From Rhodococcus sp. IEGM 1379 (GTDB taxonomy: Bacteria > Actinomycetota > Actinomycetes > Mycobacteriales > Mycobacteriaceae), in contig NZ_JASHKR010000002.1 in NCBI RefSeq assembly GCF_030056815.1, forward strand, positions 1 through 64,000: 64,000 nt of DNA, read 5' to 3'. The stretch's first letter is position 1, and each line of letters begins with the position of its first letter. The position numbers and the translations under genes are program-made. The notes below the pieces were generated by a model. It was not told the origin of the DNA. It did not search any database and saw only the letters and a list, made by a program, of their open reading frames with translations. Positions 7,893-16,554 of the stretch are shown piece by piece.

Positions 7893-9611
7893 ATGCGCAA
7901 GTTGCACACCCACGAAGCATCACCGCTCGACGCGACGGCCACGATCTTCACGGCCGACACCATCCACACCGTTGACGAGCAGGCGTCCGCTCCCGAAGCC
8001 TTCCTTGTCTTCGGCAATCGTTTCGCCGCTGTCGGAACTCTCGAGCAGTGCCGTGCCGAGGCGCGCCGGTTGAGTGCGCGGACTACTGCAGTGGTGGAAC
8101 TGGGCAGTGCAACCGTGGTGCCCGGCTTCGTGGATCCGCACGCGCATCCGTTGATGTACGGCCAGATGCTCAGCTGGGTGGACTGTGGCCCCGGGAAGGC
8201 ATCCTCGATCCCGGAAATCATTGCGCTGCTTCAAGAAGCTGCGCAGAGTGCGCCGGAAGGTGTGCCGGTTCGTGGATACGGTTACGAGCATCGCAACCTC
8301 GTCGAAGGTCGTCATCCGCTCAAGGAAGAACTCGATCTGGTCGGCACCGACCGCGAGGTTTACCTCATGAATGCCAGCGGTCACGGCGGAGTGGTCAACT
8401 CCTTCACGTTCGAGAAGCATGGAATCACCAGGGACACAGTTAATCCCGACGGTGGCGAATTCTTCCGTGATGCCGACGGTGAACTGACGGGTGAACTCTC
8501 CGACGCCGCGTGCAATATCTTGACCGGGGTCAACGGAGTGAAGGTCGGCCACCATGGCCCCAACTTCCACCTCGAGGACGAGCCTGAAGAGCACCTTCGT
8601 CAACTGTCGGTTGCGCAGGACAAGTTCCTCGCCGGCGGCGTCACCACCATCGGTGACTGCCAGGTGACGCGTCGTGAATTCGACATGTATCTGCGTCTGG
8701 CAGAACAGGATCAGTTGAAGACACGCGTCAGCATGTACATGCTCAGTCACCTTCTCGATCACGTCATCGACACGGGAATGCATGGCGCTTTCGGCAATTC
8801 GCGTCTGGCGTTCGGTGGCATCAAGTTCTATGCCGACGGCACACTCGGCGGCTGGACGGCCTATTTCCCCGACGGCTACGTGGGCGATCCGTGCCGTACC
8901 GGGCAGCTGTACCACGAGCCCGAGGACTACTCGGCTCTGATCGCGAAGGCGCACGCAGTAGGCCTACAGACCGCGACGCACGCTCAGTCGCCGACGGCCA
9001 TCGACATGGTGCTCGACGCCATCGAGGCCGCGCAGAAGGCACATCCCGACGCCGACGCGCGTCACCGCATCGAGCATTGCGGACTCCCGACGGTGGAGCA
9101 GATTGCCCGGATGAACCTGGCCGGCGTCTACCCCGTCAACCAGCCGCAGCACTACTACAACTGGGGCGAAGGCGTCACCGCGGCGATCGGAACTCCGGGT
9201 GAGCGCTTCAACCCGCTCGGAGAGTTCATTGCCGCTGAGGTTCCCGTCACCATCAGCTCCGACGCACCCGTCGCCGAGCCGAAGCCTCTCGAGGCGATCC
9301 AGGCAGCTGTCACGCGTGTGACGCGTCAGGGCCACCAACTCGGTTCGCAGGCTCTTTGCATTACCGCTGACCAGGCGCTCCAGGCTCACACCCTCAACGG
9401 CGCGCGAGCGCTGGGCCGGGAAGCGGAGTTGGGCAGCATTTCCGTCGGCAAGCGTGCCGACTTCGTTGTTCTGGGTGCGGACCCTCTCGCAGTTCCCGCC
9501 GACACGATCGCTCAGATCGATGTCCGGGAGACCTGGATCGACGGCGAACTCGCACATTCAGGACATAACCACCTATCGTCGAACACTTCGACCACCGAGG
9601 AACAGCCATGA
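7893..9611 (+). CDS. YtcJ-like metal-dependent amidohydrolase
   Basis: A 572-residue amidohydrolase-superfamily protein with start ATG 7893 behind GAAGGA. Metal and active-site motifs are intact: GFVDPHAHP (HxH) near residue 78, GGIKFYADGTLGGWTA, ATHAQSP, RHRIEHCGLP and ISSDAPV, with the C-terminal composite beta-sandwich motif GKRADFVVL. Members of this branch hydrolyse amides or imines, often of formylated compounds; the substrate is unknown here. Its stop overlaps the start of the MHS transporter (ATGA), so uptake and hydrolysis of the same compound is a fair inference. Confidence 0.9.
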   Translation: MRKLHTHEASPLDATATIFTADTIHTVDEQASAPEAFLVFGNRFAAVGTLEQCRAEARRLSARTTAVVELGSATVVPGFVDPHAHPLMYGQMLSWVDCGPGKASSIPEIIALLQEAAQSAPEGVPVRGYGYEHRNLVEGRHPLKEELDLVGTDREVYLMNASGHGGVVNSFTFEKHGITRDTVNPDGGEFFRDADGELTGELSDAACNILTGVNGVKVGHHGPNFHLEDEPEEHLRQLSVAQDKFLAGGVTTIGDCQVTRREFDMYLRLAEQDQLKTRVSMYMLSHLLDHVIDTGMHGAFGNSRLAFGGIKFYADGTLGGWTAYFPDGYVGDPCRTGQLYHEPEDYSALIAKAHAVGLQTATHAQSPTAIDMVLDAIEAAQKAHPDADARHRIEHCGLPTVEQIARMNLAGVYPVNQPQHYYNWGEGVTAAIGTPGERFNPLGEFIAAEVPVTISSDAPVAEPKPLEAIQAAVTRVTRQGHQLGSQALCITADQALQAHTLNGARALGREAELGSISVGKRADFVVLGADPLAVPADTIAQIDVRETWIDGELAHSGHNHLSSNTSTTEEQP

Positions 9612-10954
9612 ACCGAGAGCAACAACTAGTCAAAGCCCGCAAGGCGGGTTTTGCAGCATTCGTCGGCACAACCATCGAGTGGTACGACTTCTACGTCTAT
9701 GCCACGGCGGCAGCCCTGGTGTTCGGCGACATCTTCTTCCCGCCCGGAACGGATCGACTGACAGGCGTCGCCGCAGCATTTGCGACGTATGCGGTCGGTT
9801 TCTTCGCACGTCCACTTGGCGGAATCGTGTTCGGTCACGTCGGCGACAAGATGGGTCGACGGACCGCCCTCGTCGTCACTCTGACACTGATGGGCGCCGG
9901 CACCTTCCTGATCGGCATGCTGCCCACCTACGCCTCCATCGGCTTCTGGGCACCGGTCTTGCTGGTTGTGCTCCGCTTCGTCCAGGGTTTTGCCGTGGGT
10001 GGCGAATGGGGAGGCGCGGTCCTGATGGCCGTCGAGCACGCCCCCGAGGACAAGAAGACGTTCTACGGAGGATTTGCACAGCTGGGTAACCCGGCCGGCG
10101 CTTTGCTGGCCACCGGCTTCTTCAGCATTCTCTCCACCTTCGGGGACGACGCTCTGCGCGACTGGGCTTGGCGCCTGCCTTTCCTGTGCTCCGCGTTGCT
10201 TATTCTCGTCGGCTTGGTGGTGCGCTTGAAGGTCGAGGAGTCACCGGTCTTCGAATCCGAGGTCAAGTCCGCGGATGTTCCCGAGATGTTGCCGCTCAAG
10301 TACGCGGTGGTGACCAACTGGCGTCCCATCCTGCTGGGTATCGGCATTCTGCCCGTCGCGGTCGGCGGGTACTACCTGGTGACGACATTCATCACGGCAT
10401 ACGCGACCGGTCCCGAAATCGGGTTGTCCGAGACTTTGATCCTCAACGCGCTGAGCGTGGCCGCGGTGGTCGAGTTGATCGCCACACTCGGAGTCGCCTG
10501 GCTCGGCGACAAGGTGGGCCGCATCCGCGTCGTCGTCTGGGGTCTGGCTGCTGTCGCCCTTCTGGCAGCTCCGCAGTTCCTGGTACTCGAGTCCGGATCG
10601 GTATTCCTGATCTTCCTGACCTTCGCGGCAATGCGACTGGTTCTGGCCGCCACCTACGGTCCGATCGCGGCTGTCCTTTCACAGATGTTCAAGCCGCAGG
10701 CCCGCTACACCAGCATTTCGCTGGCTTACCAGGGCGCCGGCGCGATCTTCGGTGGTCTGTCTCCGCTGGCGTCGACGCTCATGTACAAGGCGACTGGCAG
10801 CATCTGGCCCGTCATCGCCCTCCTGGTCGCGATGTGCCTGATGAGCATCGCGTGCCTGGTCAAGGCGCCGCAGCATGTGGACGAGGTAACGACCTCCGAC
10901 GTCGACCACAACGCCTCGGAGTCTGACGCGGACAAGGCGTCCGAGTCTGTTTGA
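9608..10954 (+). CDS. MHS-family MFS metabolite:proton symporter
   Basis: A 448-residue MFS transporter with twelve hydrophobic segments and metabolite:H+ symporter hallmarks: TIEWYDFYVYATAAALVFG at the N-terminus, GHVGDKMGRRTAL after TM2, and RFVQGFAVGGEWGGAVLM. Relatives carry shikimate, alpha-ketoglutarate, proline/betaine or aromatic acids. The start codon overlaps the stop of the amidohydrolase by four bases, indicating translational coupling and a shared substrate. The C-terminal tail is acidic (about the last 25 residues). A strong terminator follows. Confidence 0.9.
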   Translation: MNREQQLVKARKAGFAAFVGTTIEWYDFYVYATAAALVFGDIFFPPGTDRLTGVAAAFATYAVGFFARPLGGIVFGHVGDKMGRRTALVVTLTLMGAGTFLIGMLPTYASIGFWAPVLLVVLRFVQGFAVGGEWGGAVLMAVEHAPEDKKTFYGGFAQLGNPAGALLATGFFSILSTFGDDALRDWAWRLPFLCSALLILVGLVVRLKVEESPVFESEVKSADVPEMLPLKYAVVTNWRPILLGIGILPVAVGGYYLVTTFITAYATGPEIGLSETLILNALSVAAVVELIATLGVAWLGDKVGRIRVVVWGLAAVALLAAPQFLVLESGSVFLIFLTFAAMRLVLAATYGPIAAVLSQMFKPQARYTSISLAYQGAGAIFGGLSPLASTLMYKATGSIWPVIALLVAMCLMSIACLVKAPQHVDEVTTSDVDHNASESDADKASESV

Positions 10955-10962
10955 TTTCCGAG

Positions 10963-11016
10963 AAAACAAAGCTGGGGCGGTACACGATTTCCGTGTACTG
11001 CCCCAGCTTTTGTTTT
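10963..11016. terminator. Bidirectional intrinsic terminator
   Basis: A long hairpin: arms 10963-10986 and 10992-11016 pair almost perfectly (GCTGGGGCGGTACACG against CGTGTACTGCCCCAGC, with one G-T wobble, extended by AAAACAAA/TTTTGTTTT), with a 5-base loop. T- and A-tracts at both ends make it work for the MHS gene on the plus strand and the converging ANTAR gene on the minus strand. Confidence 0.92.
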
Positions 11017-11026
11017 TCGGGAAAGA

Positions 11027-11347
11027 TCAGGCGCTGACGAGGTGTCGATGAAAGTGATCGCTACGACGCTGGGTCTGGCTCAGGTTCCGGATCTCGCGAA
11101 GCCAGAAATGTGCAGCCAGAGTGGACGCGCTTTCGGACATCGAGTTCGACGACGAATCGTCGATGAGTGCAACCAGGGCCTTGGCCAGGTTGGAGACCTT
11201 GATGTGGTTGGTTTGTGAATGCTCGACCAACAGCGCAGCGGCTTCGTCGGTGGTGCATCGGTACAGCGTGCAGACGATTTCGAGTGCGCGCACACGGGTT
11301 CGATCCGTGGTCTTGTGCTGGTCGGTATGAATCATGGTGTTGTGCAT
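11027..11347 (-). CDS. ANTAR-domain protein
   Basis: 106 residues, start ATG 11347 behind AAGAGGA; ATG 11335 is an alternative. Residues 18-65 (ALEIVCTLYRCTTDEAAALL ... KVSNLAKALVALIDD) match the three-helix ANTAR fold, which binds paired RNA hairpins and prevents transcription termination. No GAF, PAS or receiver sensor domain is attached, so it is an ANTAR-only protein whose signal input is unclear. It is monocistronic and converges on the terminator at 10963-11016. A hairpin lies in its own presumed leader. Confidence 0.75.
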   Translation of the reverse strand: MHNTMIHTDQHKTTDRTRVRALEIVCTLYRCTTDEAAALLVEHSQTNHIKVSNLAKALVALIDDSSSNSMSESASTLAAHFWLREIRNLSQTQRRSDHFHRHLVSA

Positions 11348-11363
11348 GGATATTCCTCTTGAG

Positions 11364-11388
11364 CCGCGCGAGCTGAGAGCTCACGCGG
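11364..11388 (-). promoter_or_regulatory. Hairpin in the ANTAR gene leader
   Basis: Eleven-base arms with one mismatch (CCGCGTGAGCT / AGCTCGCGCGG on the minus strand) enclose a CTC loop. The hairpin ends four bases before the Shine-Dalgarno of the ANTAR gene. It is not the canonical ANTAR target of two six-base loops. The remaining part of the 11348-11678 gap (331 bases) shows no gene I can support. Confidence 0.4.
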
Positions 11389-11678
11389 TAGTTAGCGCTA
11401 GTTGATACTGGTGCAGTCGGTACGCGATTGGCGGCGGACCCGATGGATCTCAGCGGGGTCTTCGGCCTGGTCAACAATCTGCGGGACTGATGAAAATGCG
11501 TAGTGATCAGAGGTGCGGATATTACCGAACTGGATGCTTGCCCTGGTGGTTTGAACCTGGACGAGCGACCGGCTGCCAGACTGACGGCGACCCTCTGATA
11601 ACCCCACCGTACGTCATTGTCGCGGTTTCAGCTAATTATTTGCGATCAGCGTGTTGGAAACCGGGTTCGTTTACCTGC

Positions 11679-12524
11679 TTACTTGCCCGCGACGTGATCA
11701 AGAATTGCTTGCTTGGTGATAGCCCAGGCGGGAGATTCGGCATTGCCGAATTCGCCGTGCCCGACGTTCGGAAGCTCGATCAGGTCGACATTGTCGCCAG
11801 CTGCGCGGGCGGCATCGAAGTATCGGCGACTCTGCTCGATGGAGACAACTCGGTCATTGCTTCCATGCAGTGCGGTGACAGGGATGTCGATCGGCAGATG
11901 CTTGATCGGTGAGGCGATGCGGTAGCGGTCCGGATAGTCAGTGGGCATGCCGCCCAATAGGTTTCGAACAAATCGATCCTGGCCGACTGTGGCCGCGAGT
12001 TCCATGTCGAACACCCCGGCCATAATGGTTGCCGAGCGGATCGGCACCTCTAGTTTCGGTTCGGGAGCGTCGGCCCCCTGGCTTGACCTCGACGCTGCCC
12101 AAGCCGCCAGCTGCCCGCCTGCGGAGTAGCCGGCGATATGAACGCGATTCAAATCCAGTCGGCCCCCGGCCTTTTCCTGCACGACGGTAGCCAAGGCGTT
12201 GGTGGCAGAGACCGCGTCGGACAAAGTGGTGGGCCAACCTCCGTGCCCGCCGACGCGTCGATACTCGATGTTCCACACTGCAATTCCGTACGGCGTCAAC
12301 GTTCGTGCCCACGCGCCCGCGTATTCGAGGTTGCTTTTCTGTGCCCAACCGCCGCCGTGAACCAGGATTACGACGGGCAGTGAACCGGCGTCGCCGGGTG
12401 GAAGATACAGATCGCCGAATGTATCGGCGTCGGCTGCGTAGGAAATACGAACGGGGCTGACCGTTGCGTCGGTGCCCGCTGCGCTGGAGACGGAAATGAC
12501 GAGCGTGAACATGCAGACCACCAA
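11679..12524 (-). CDS. Secreted alpha/beta hydrolase (BD-FAE-like esterase)
   Basis: An alpha/beta hydrolase with the oxyanion motif VILVHGGGWAQKS, nucleophile elbow HIAGYSAGGQLAAW (Ser), LHGSNDRVVS (Asp region) and C-terminal GHGEFG (His). Carboxylesterases of the BD-FAE/HSL type fit best. The N-terminus is a signal peptide ending near SSAAGTDA, so the enzyme is exported. The nearest canonical start is TTG 12524, but that would lack the positively charged n-region. An upstream in-frame ATC at 12557 with AGAGGA 8 bases before it gives a full signal peptide (see finding). Confidence 0.85.
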   Translation of the reverse strand: MVVCMFTLVISVSSAAGTDATVSPVRISYAADADTFGDLYLPPGDAGSLPVVILVHGGGWAQKSNLEYAGAWARTLTPYGIAVWNIEYRRVGGHGGWPTTLSDAVSATNALATVVQEKAGGRLDLNRVHIAGYSAGGQLAAWAASRSSQGADAPEPKLEVPIRSATIMAGVFDMELAATVGQDRFVRNLLGGMPTDYPDRYRIASPIKHLPIDIPVTALHGSNDRVVSIEQSRRYFDAARAAGDNVDLIELPNVGHGEFGNAESPAWAITKQAILDHVAGK

Positions 12525-12639
12525 GACTGCGATGTACCGAATCGAGCGGTGCGCGATGGCCGGAATCCTCTCGTCACGCAGGGGCTTTTTGGTCGATTCG
12601 GAGTCTAATAGCGCAGCATGAATTTTTGGGGGCGACGTT

Positions 12640-13284
12640 TTACTGGGTGGTCAGTCGCACGATCAGATCCGCGCGAAAGCGAACTGCTTCGATGGCGTCC
12701 CCGTTCGGTTGGTCCACGTCGCGCACCCATCGCTCGGCTACATCGGGACTGCTTCCGAACCCGCAGTGGCGGCGCACGAGACGGTCGGTCCGCGTCCCCG
12801 CGGGGACGTCGAGGTACCAAACCTCGTCGACGGCCTGTCTCGCTACCGGCCACTGTCCTTCCATGAGCAGTAGGTAGTTGCCTTCGGTGATGATCAGCGT
12901 GGTTTCGGGTCCGATCGCGACCGCACTGCCGATCGACTCGTCGAGGGTGCGGTCGAAGGCGGGAGCGTAGATCTCGCGGTCGGATGTCCTCAGTCGATGA
13001 AGCAGTGCCGCATATCCATCGGCGTCGAAGGTGTCCGGTGCACCCTTTCTGTGGCGGCGGCCCAGTCTTTCCAGTTCGCGATTGGCGAGATGAAATCCGT
13101 CCATCTCGACCAGAGCGGAGCGAGGGCCGAGCGATCCAGCCAAGGCGCTCGCCACCGTGGACTTCCCGGCGCCGGGTGGACCGGTGATCCCGAGAATGAA
13201 TCGGCGATTGTCAGCCATCAATGCGACTGCTCGCGCGGCAAGTGCGTCAAGCGTCAGCGCGACGGTGGGTGGTTCGGAATTCAC
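12640..13284 (-). CDS. P-loop nucleoside/nucleotide kinase family protein
   Basis: About 214 residues. GTG 13284 has GGAG seven bases upstream; GTG 13290 is also in frame but too close to that site. Walker A is GITGPPGAGKSTVA near residue 35, then VEMDGFHLAN, YAPAFDRTLDE and LIITEGNYLLL, the pattern of the uridine kinase/phosphoribulokinase/pantothenate kinase superfamily (YggC-like). Such proteins phosphorylate sugars, nucleosides or pantothenate; the substrate is not evident. It is transcribed divergently from the CoA-transferase gene with a 100-base gap. Confidence 0.85.
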   Translation of the reverse strand: MNSEPPTVALTLDALAARAVALMADNRRFILGITGPPGAGKSTVASALAGSLGPRSALVEMDGFHLANRELERLGRRHRKGAPDTFDADGYAALLHRLRTSDREIYAPAFDRTLDESIGSAVAIGPETTLIITEGNYLLLMEGQWPVARQAVDEVWYLDVPAGTRTDRLVRRHCGFGSSPDVAERWVRDVDQPNGDAIEAVRFRADLIVRLTTQ

Positions 13285-13323
13285 AGGCACTCCGTTCAGG
13301 CCGGTGTGTGCGTATCATGTCTC

Positions 13324-13364
13324 GGTAATTCTGTCTCGACAATCCCGATAATTCTTCTCGACAA
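13324..13364. promoter_or_regulatory. Imperfect direct repeats upstream of the CoA-transferase
   Basis: Two copies of a roughly 18-base sequence, GGTAATTCTGTCTCGACAA (13324-13342) and GATAATTCTTCTCGACAA (13347-13364), start 23 bases apart, about two helical turns. They lie just upstream of the presumed -10 (TATCCT, 13373-13378), which is seven bases before the GTG start at 13385. This is the expected place for an activator or repressor pair. Confidence 0.5.
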
Positions 13365-13384
13365 GCACTGTTTATCCTGTTGGC

Positions 13385-14929
13385 GTGACTTCCTCATTGG
13401 GTGAGCCCATCGCCTCGGGCCGCATTCGCAGCACTGCCTTCGCGTCGAAAGTAACGTCAGCTGCCGATGCCGTGAAGTTCATTCACCCCGGAGATACGGT
13501 CGCGATCAGCGGTTTTGCCAGCGCCGGCACACCCAAGGTCATCATTCCCGCCTTGGCGGAACGCATCCACCACACTCGCGGCGAGGGATCGAACTTCACT
13601 ATCAATCTCCTGACCGGCGCGTCCGTGTCCACCGAGACGGAACGACTGCTCGCAGAGGTCGACGGCATCGCACTCCGGATGCCGTACCAGTCGGAGGCGA
13701 CAGCCCGGAAGCGCATCAACGACGGCCGGATGGACTACGTCGACATCCACCTCTCTCACGTAGCTCAGCAGGTGTGGGAGGGGTACTACGGCAATGTCGA
13801 CGTCGCCGTTGTCGAGGTAGCCGGCATTACCGAATCGGGTGAGCTGATCCCGTCCGCGTCGATCGGCAACAACAAGACGTGGCTCGACGTCGCAGACAAA
13901 GTCATCCTCGAGGTCAACTCGTGGGTGCCCGCAGCTATGGAGGGCATGCACGACGTCTACTACGGCACCGCTCTGCCGCCGAACCGTAAGCCCCTCGAGA
14001 TCGTTCGCGTCGAGGATCGCATCGGGCAGACCACGTTCCGTGTCGACCCCGCCAAGGTCGTTGCCGTCGTCGAAACCAACTGCCGCGACAGCGCGAGTCC
14101 GTTGACCGCGCCCGACGCCGTCAGTGAAGCTATTGCCGATCACGTCCTGGACTTCTTCGCCCACGAAGTTCGCGCCGGTCGGATGCCGGCCGACACCCTC
14201 CTGCCCTTGCAAGCGGGCATCGGCAACGTCGCCAACGCTGTGCTCGGTGGCCTCGACCGCGGATCGTACAAAGGCTTGACCTGCTATTCCGAGGTCATTC
14301 AGGACGGCATGCTGAAGTTGATCAAGGACGGAACCGTCGCCCATGCCTCGTCGACGGCCTTAGCTCTCACCGAAGCGGGCATCGAGGAACTGACCGCGAA
14401 TGTCGATTTCTACCGCAACCACATCACGCTGCGTCCGCAGGAAATCAGCAACCACCCCGAGGTAGTTCGTCGGCTCGGCATCATCGCGATGAACGGCATG
14501 CTCGAAGCTGATATCTACGGAAACGTGAACTCGACGCACGTCATGGGCACGAAGATCATGAACGGTATCGGTGGTTCGGGCGACTTCGCTCGCAACGGTT
14601 ACGTTTCCATGTTCCTGAGCCCGTCGACGGCCCGCGGTGGCGCGATCTCGGCGATCGTCCCGATGGTTCCGCACGTCGACCACACCGAGCATGACACCCA
14701 GGTGATTGTCACCGAGCAGGGATTGGCCGATCTGCGTGGACTGTCACCCCGTCGTCGAGCTCGGTCGATCATCGACAAGTGCGCGCACCCCGAGTTCCGG
14801 GCGATGCTCAGCGACTACGTTGCCCGCGCCGACGCGCAGCCGGGTGCGGGGCAGACTCCCCACATTTTGGGCGAGGCTTTCTCGTTCCATCAGCGCTACA
14901 TCGACACGGGTTCGATGCGTCTGTCCTGA
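13385..14929 (+). CDS. Acetyl-CoA hydrolase/transferase family (succinyl-CoA:acetate or propionate CoA-transferase)
   Basis: A 514-residue class I CoA-transferase of the acetyl-CoA hydrolase family. The conserved catalytic glutamate is in LTCYSEVIQDG (Glu303), with GAG/GIG loops (ISGFASAGTPK, LQAGIGNVANAV) and a C-terminal VTEQGLADLRGLSPRRRA. It exchanges CoA among succinate, acetate and propionate, linking organic acid activation to the TCA or methylcitrate route. The GTG start has no Shine-Dalgarno, but TATCCT lies seven bases before it, so the mRNA may be leaderless. A PucR-type regulator follows 25 bases downstream. Confidence 0.9.
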   Translation: MTSSLGEPIASGRIRSTAFASKVTSAADAVKFIHPGDTVAISGFASAGTPKVIIPALAERIHHTRGEGSNFTINLLTGASVSTETERLLAEVDGIALRMPYQSEATARKRINDGRMDYVDIHLSHVAQQVWEGYYGNVDVAVVEVAGITESGELIPSASIGNNKTWLDVADKVILEVNSWVPAAMEGMHDVYYGTALPPNRKPLEIVRVEDRIGQTTFRVDPAKVVAVVETNCRDSASPLTAPDAVSEAIADHVLDFFAHEVRAGRMPADTLLPLQAGIGNVANAVLGGLDRGSYKGLTCYSEVIQDGMLKLIKDGTVAHASSTALALTEAGIEELTANVDFYRNHITLRPQEISNHPEVVRRLGIIAMNGMLEADIYGNVNSTHVMGTKIMNGIGGSGDFARNGYVSMFLSPSTARGGAISAIVPMVPHVDHTEHDTQVIVTEQGLADLRGLSPRRRARSIIDKCAHPEFRAMLSDYVARADAQPGAGQTPHILGEAFSFHQRYIDTGSMRLS

Positions 14930-14954
14930 CGCTTCGCAGTGAGAGAATGCGGAG

Positions 14955-16166
14955 GTGAACGGAACCGGTGTGCCTACAGATGTACTTCGGCTGGTAGCCG
15001 TCGCAGGGGCAGACGACGCCGGTGGCCTGCCCGTCGAGCTGCTGGGGGACTTCCTCGAAGTACTCAGTGTCGCCGTCTGTGAGGGTAAGCCGCTACAGCG
15101 TCGGGCTCTCCATCGTTTCCGTGCTCGCGGCGAGGAAGCCGCGGGCCAGGGCGTCGCACTGCGGGCCTTGCTTGATCTGTACCTGTCCTCGGCTTGGCGT
15201 CTGTGGCGTGAGTTGCCCGCTGTCATTGCAGCGCAATCGGATCCGAATGCGGTTGTTGCTGCCGGCGAAGTGATGCTGCGTGCTGTGGACGACGCGGTGG
15301 CCGAATTGGCAGAGGGATACCAGCTTGCCCGACGAACACTCGTGCGTTCGCAGGTGTCTGCTCGACGCGAATTCGTGGACGACCTGTTGGCCGGTGGCGC
15401 AGATGTTGTCGGATTGCTGGGCCGCGCTTCAGGATTCGGCCTCCATCTCACCGGGCCCCACGCTGTGGCGGTAGTAACTGCCGCCCGTGATTTCACCGAC
15501 GACAGCTCGTTGGTCAAAGCCGTCGAGCGCGCAGTCCTCGGCAGCAAGGGTGACTCGGATGCTCTGGTTGCCAGTAAGAGCGGCAATCTCGTGGTGGTCT
15601 TTGCCGCTCCCGATCGTGAGGCAATCGACCATGTGCTGCACGGCATTCGGTCGGCTCTCGGCCCCAGAACCAGTGGCGACGGGCGAGTGCAGTTGCAACG
15701 ACGCGCAATGGACGGTGCCTGGCAGATCGCAGTCGGTCGGCCGCGCACCACAGCCGCCGGGGTGGTGGCGTCGTACCGCGAAGCGCTCGACGCCCATGAT
15801 CTGGCTCAGCGGCTGTCCTTGGATTCCCCGGTGATCGACGCCCGCGATCTGCTGGTCTACCGCGTTCTGGTCAATGACCGACCGGCAGTCACCGACCTGA
15901 TCTCGACACTGCTCACGCCGCTGCTCGAAGCGCGGGGAGGGGCGGCGCCGATGGTGGACACCTTGCTCGCCTACTTCGCGGCCGGAAGAAACACCGCGAA
16001 GACCGCCCGTGATCTACATCTATCGGTGCGCGCGGTGACGTATCGGCTGGACCGCATCCGCGAGCTCACCGGTCAGAACGTCAACGACCCCAACGACAGT
16101 TTTGCGCTGCACGCAGCAGTGCTCGGGGCAAAGCTGCTCGATTGGCCCGCTACGCCGCTCAGCTGA
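14955..16166 (+). CDS. PucR/CdaR-type transcriptional regulator
   Basis: 403 residues. The C-terminal PucR HTH reads LLAYFAAGRNTAKTARDLHL then SVRAVTYRLDRI (residues about 335-380), preceded by a GGDEF-like/CdaR domain. These proteins are ligand-responsive activators of catabolic genes. It follows the CoA-transferase by 25 bases and probably regulates it. Start choice is unclear: GTG 14955 directly follows GGAG, while GTG 14970 leaves a longer spacer. The 3' end overlaps the convergent hypothetical gene by eight bases. Confidence 0.85.
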   Translation: MNGTGVPTDVLRLVAVAGADDAGGLPVELLGDFLEVLSVAVCEGKPLQRRALHRFRARGEEAAGQGVALRALLDLYLSSAWRLWRELPAVIAAQSDPNAVVAAGEVMLRAVDDAVAELAEGYQLARRTLVRSQVSARREFVDDLLAGGADVVGLLGRASGFGLHLTGPHAVAVVTAARDFTDDSSLVKAVERAVLGSKGDSDALVASKSGNLVVVFAAPDREAIDHVLHGIRSALGPRTSGDGRVQLQRRAMDGAWQIAVGRPRTTAAGVVASYREALDAHDLAQRLSLDSPVIDARDLLVYRVLVNDRPAVTDLISTLLTPLLEARGGAAPMVDTLLAYFAAGRNTAKTARDLHLSVRAVTYRLDRIRELTGQNVNDPNDSFALHAAVLGAKLLDWPATPLS

Positions 16167-16506
16167 TATCCGGCAGCCCCGGAAGTGAGTAGCCTGACTC
16201 GTCATCCCAGTCGACCGGGGTGTCGTCCAGCGAGACATCCCATTTCGCGTCAGGCAATGTTCGTCGCAGTTCGGTCAGCGCGTTGAACCAGTAGACGAGC
16301 GAAGGCACGATCTCGGTGGGGTCGTTCGAGATCTTGGTCGATCCGTTGACAACCGTGTTCGGGATGTCCGAGGAATACAGGTCCAGAACTTCGGCGTCGA
16401 AAGGAAACTCGTCGTTGTGTACTGCGATCAGACGGTCGATTTCGGTCCTCTCGTCTACGGACAACGGTCGCGGGCGGGTGGCTGAGTAGTACAGCGAGGT
16501 GCTCAT
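16159..16506 (-). CDS. Hypothetical protein
   Basis: A 115-residue acidic soluble protein (MSTSLYYSATRPRPLSVDER ...), rich in D and E in the last third, with no signal peptide or membrane segment. I do not recognise a family. It is transcribed divergently from terC, sharing a gap that holds a perfect palindrome, and its 3' end overlaps the PucR gene by eight bases. Codon usage looks like its neighbours. Confidence 0.65.
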   Translation of the reverse strand: MSTSLYYSATRPRPLSVDERTEIDRLIAVHNDEFPFDAEVLDLYSSDIPNTVVNGSTKISNDPTEIVPSLVYWFNALTELRRTLPDAKWDVSLDDTPVDWDDESGYSLPGLPDIS

Positions 16507-16554
16507 AACTTCAGGCTAGAACAACTTGACGGGCCGTGATTCTTCAAAATTGCT

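Noticed and set aside
7920-8954. 344-codon minus-strand frame opposite the amidohydrolase
   Set aside because: Shadow of the YtcJ-like gene; no ribosome binding site or recognisable motif.
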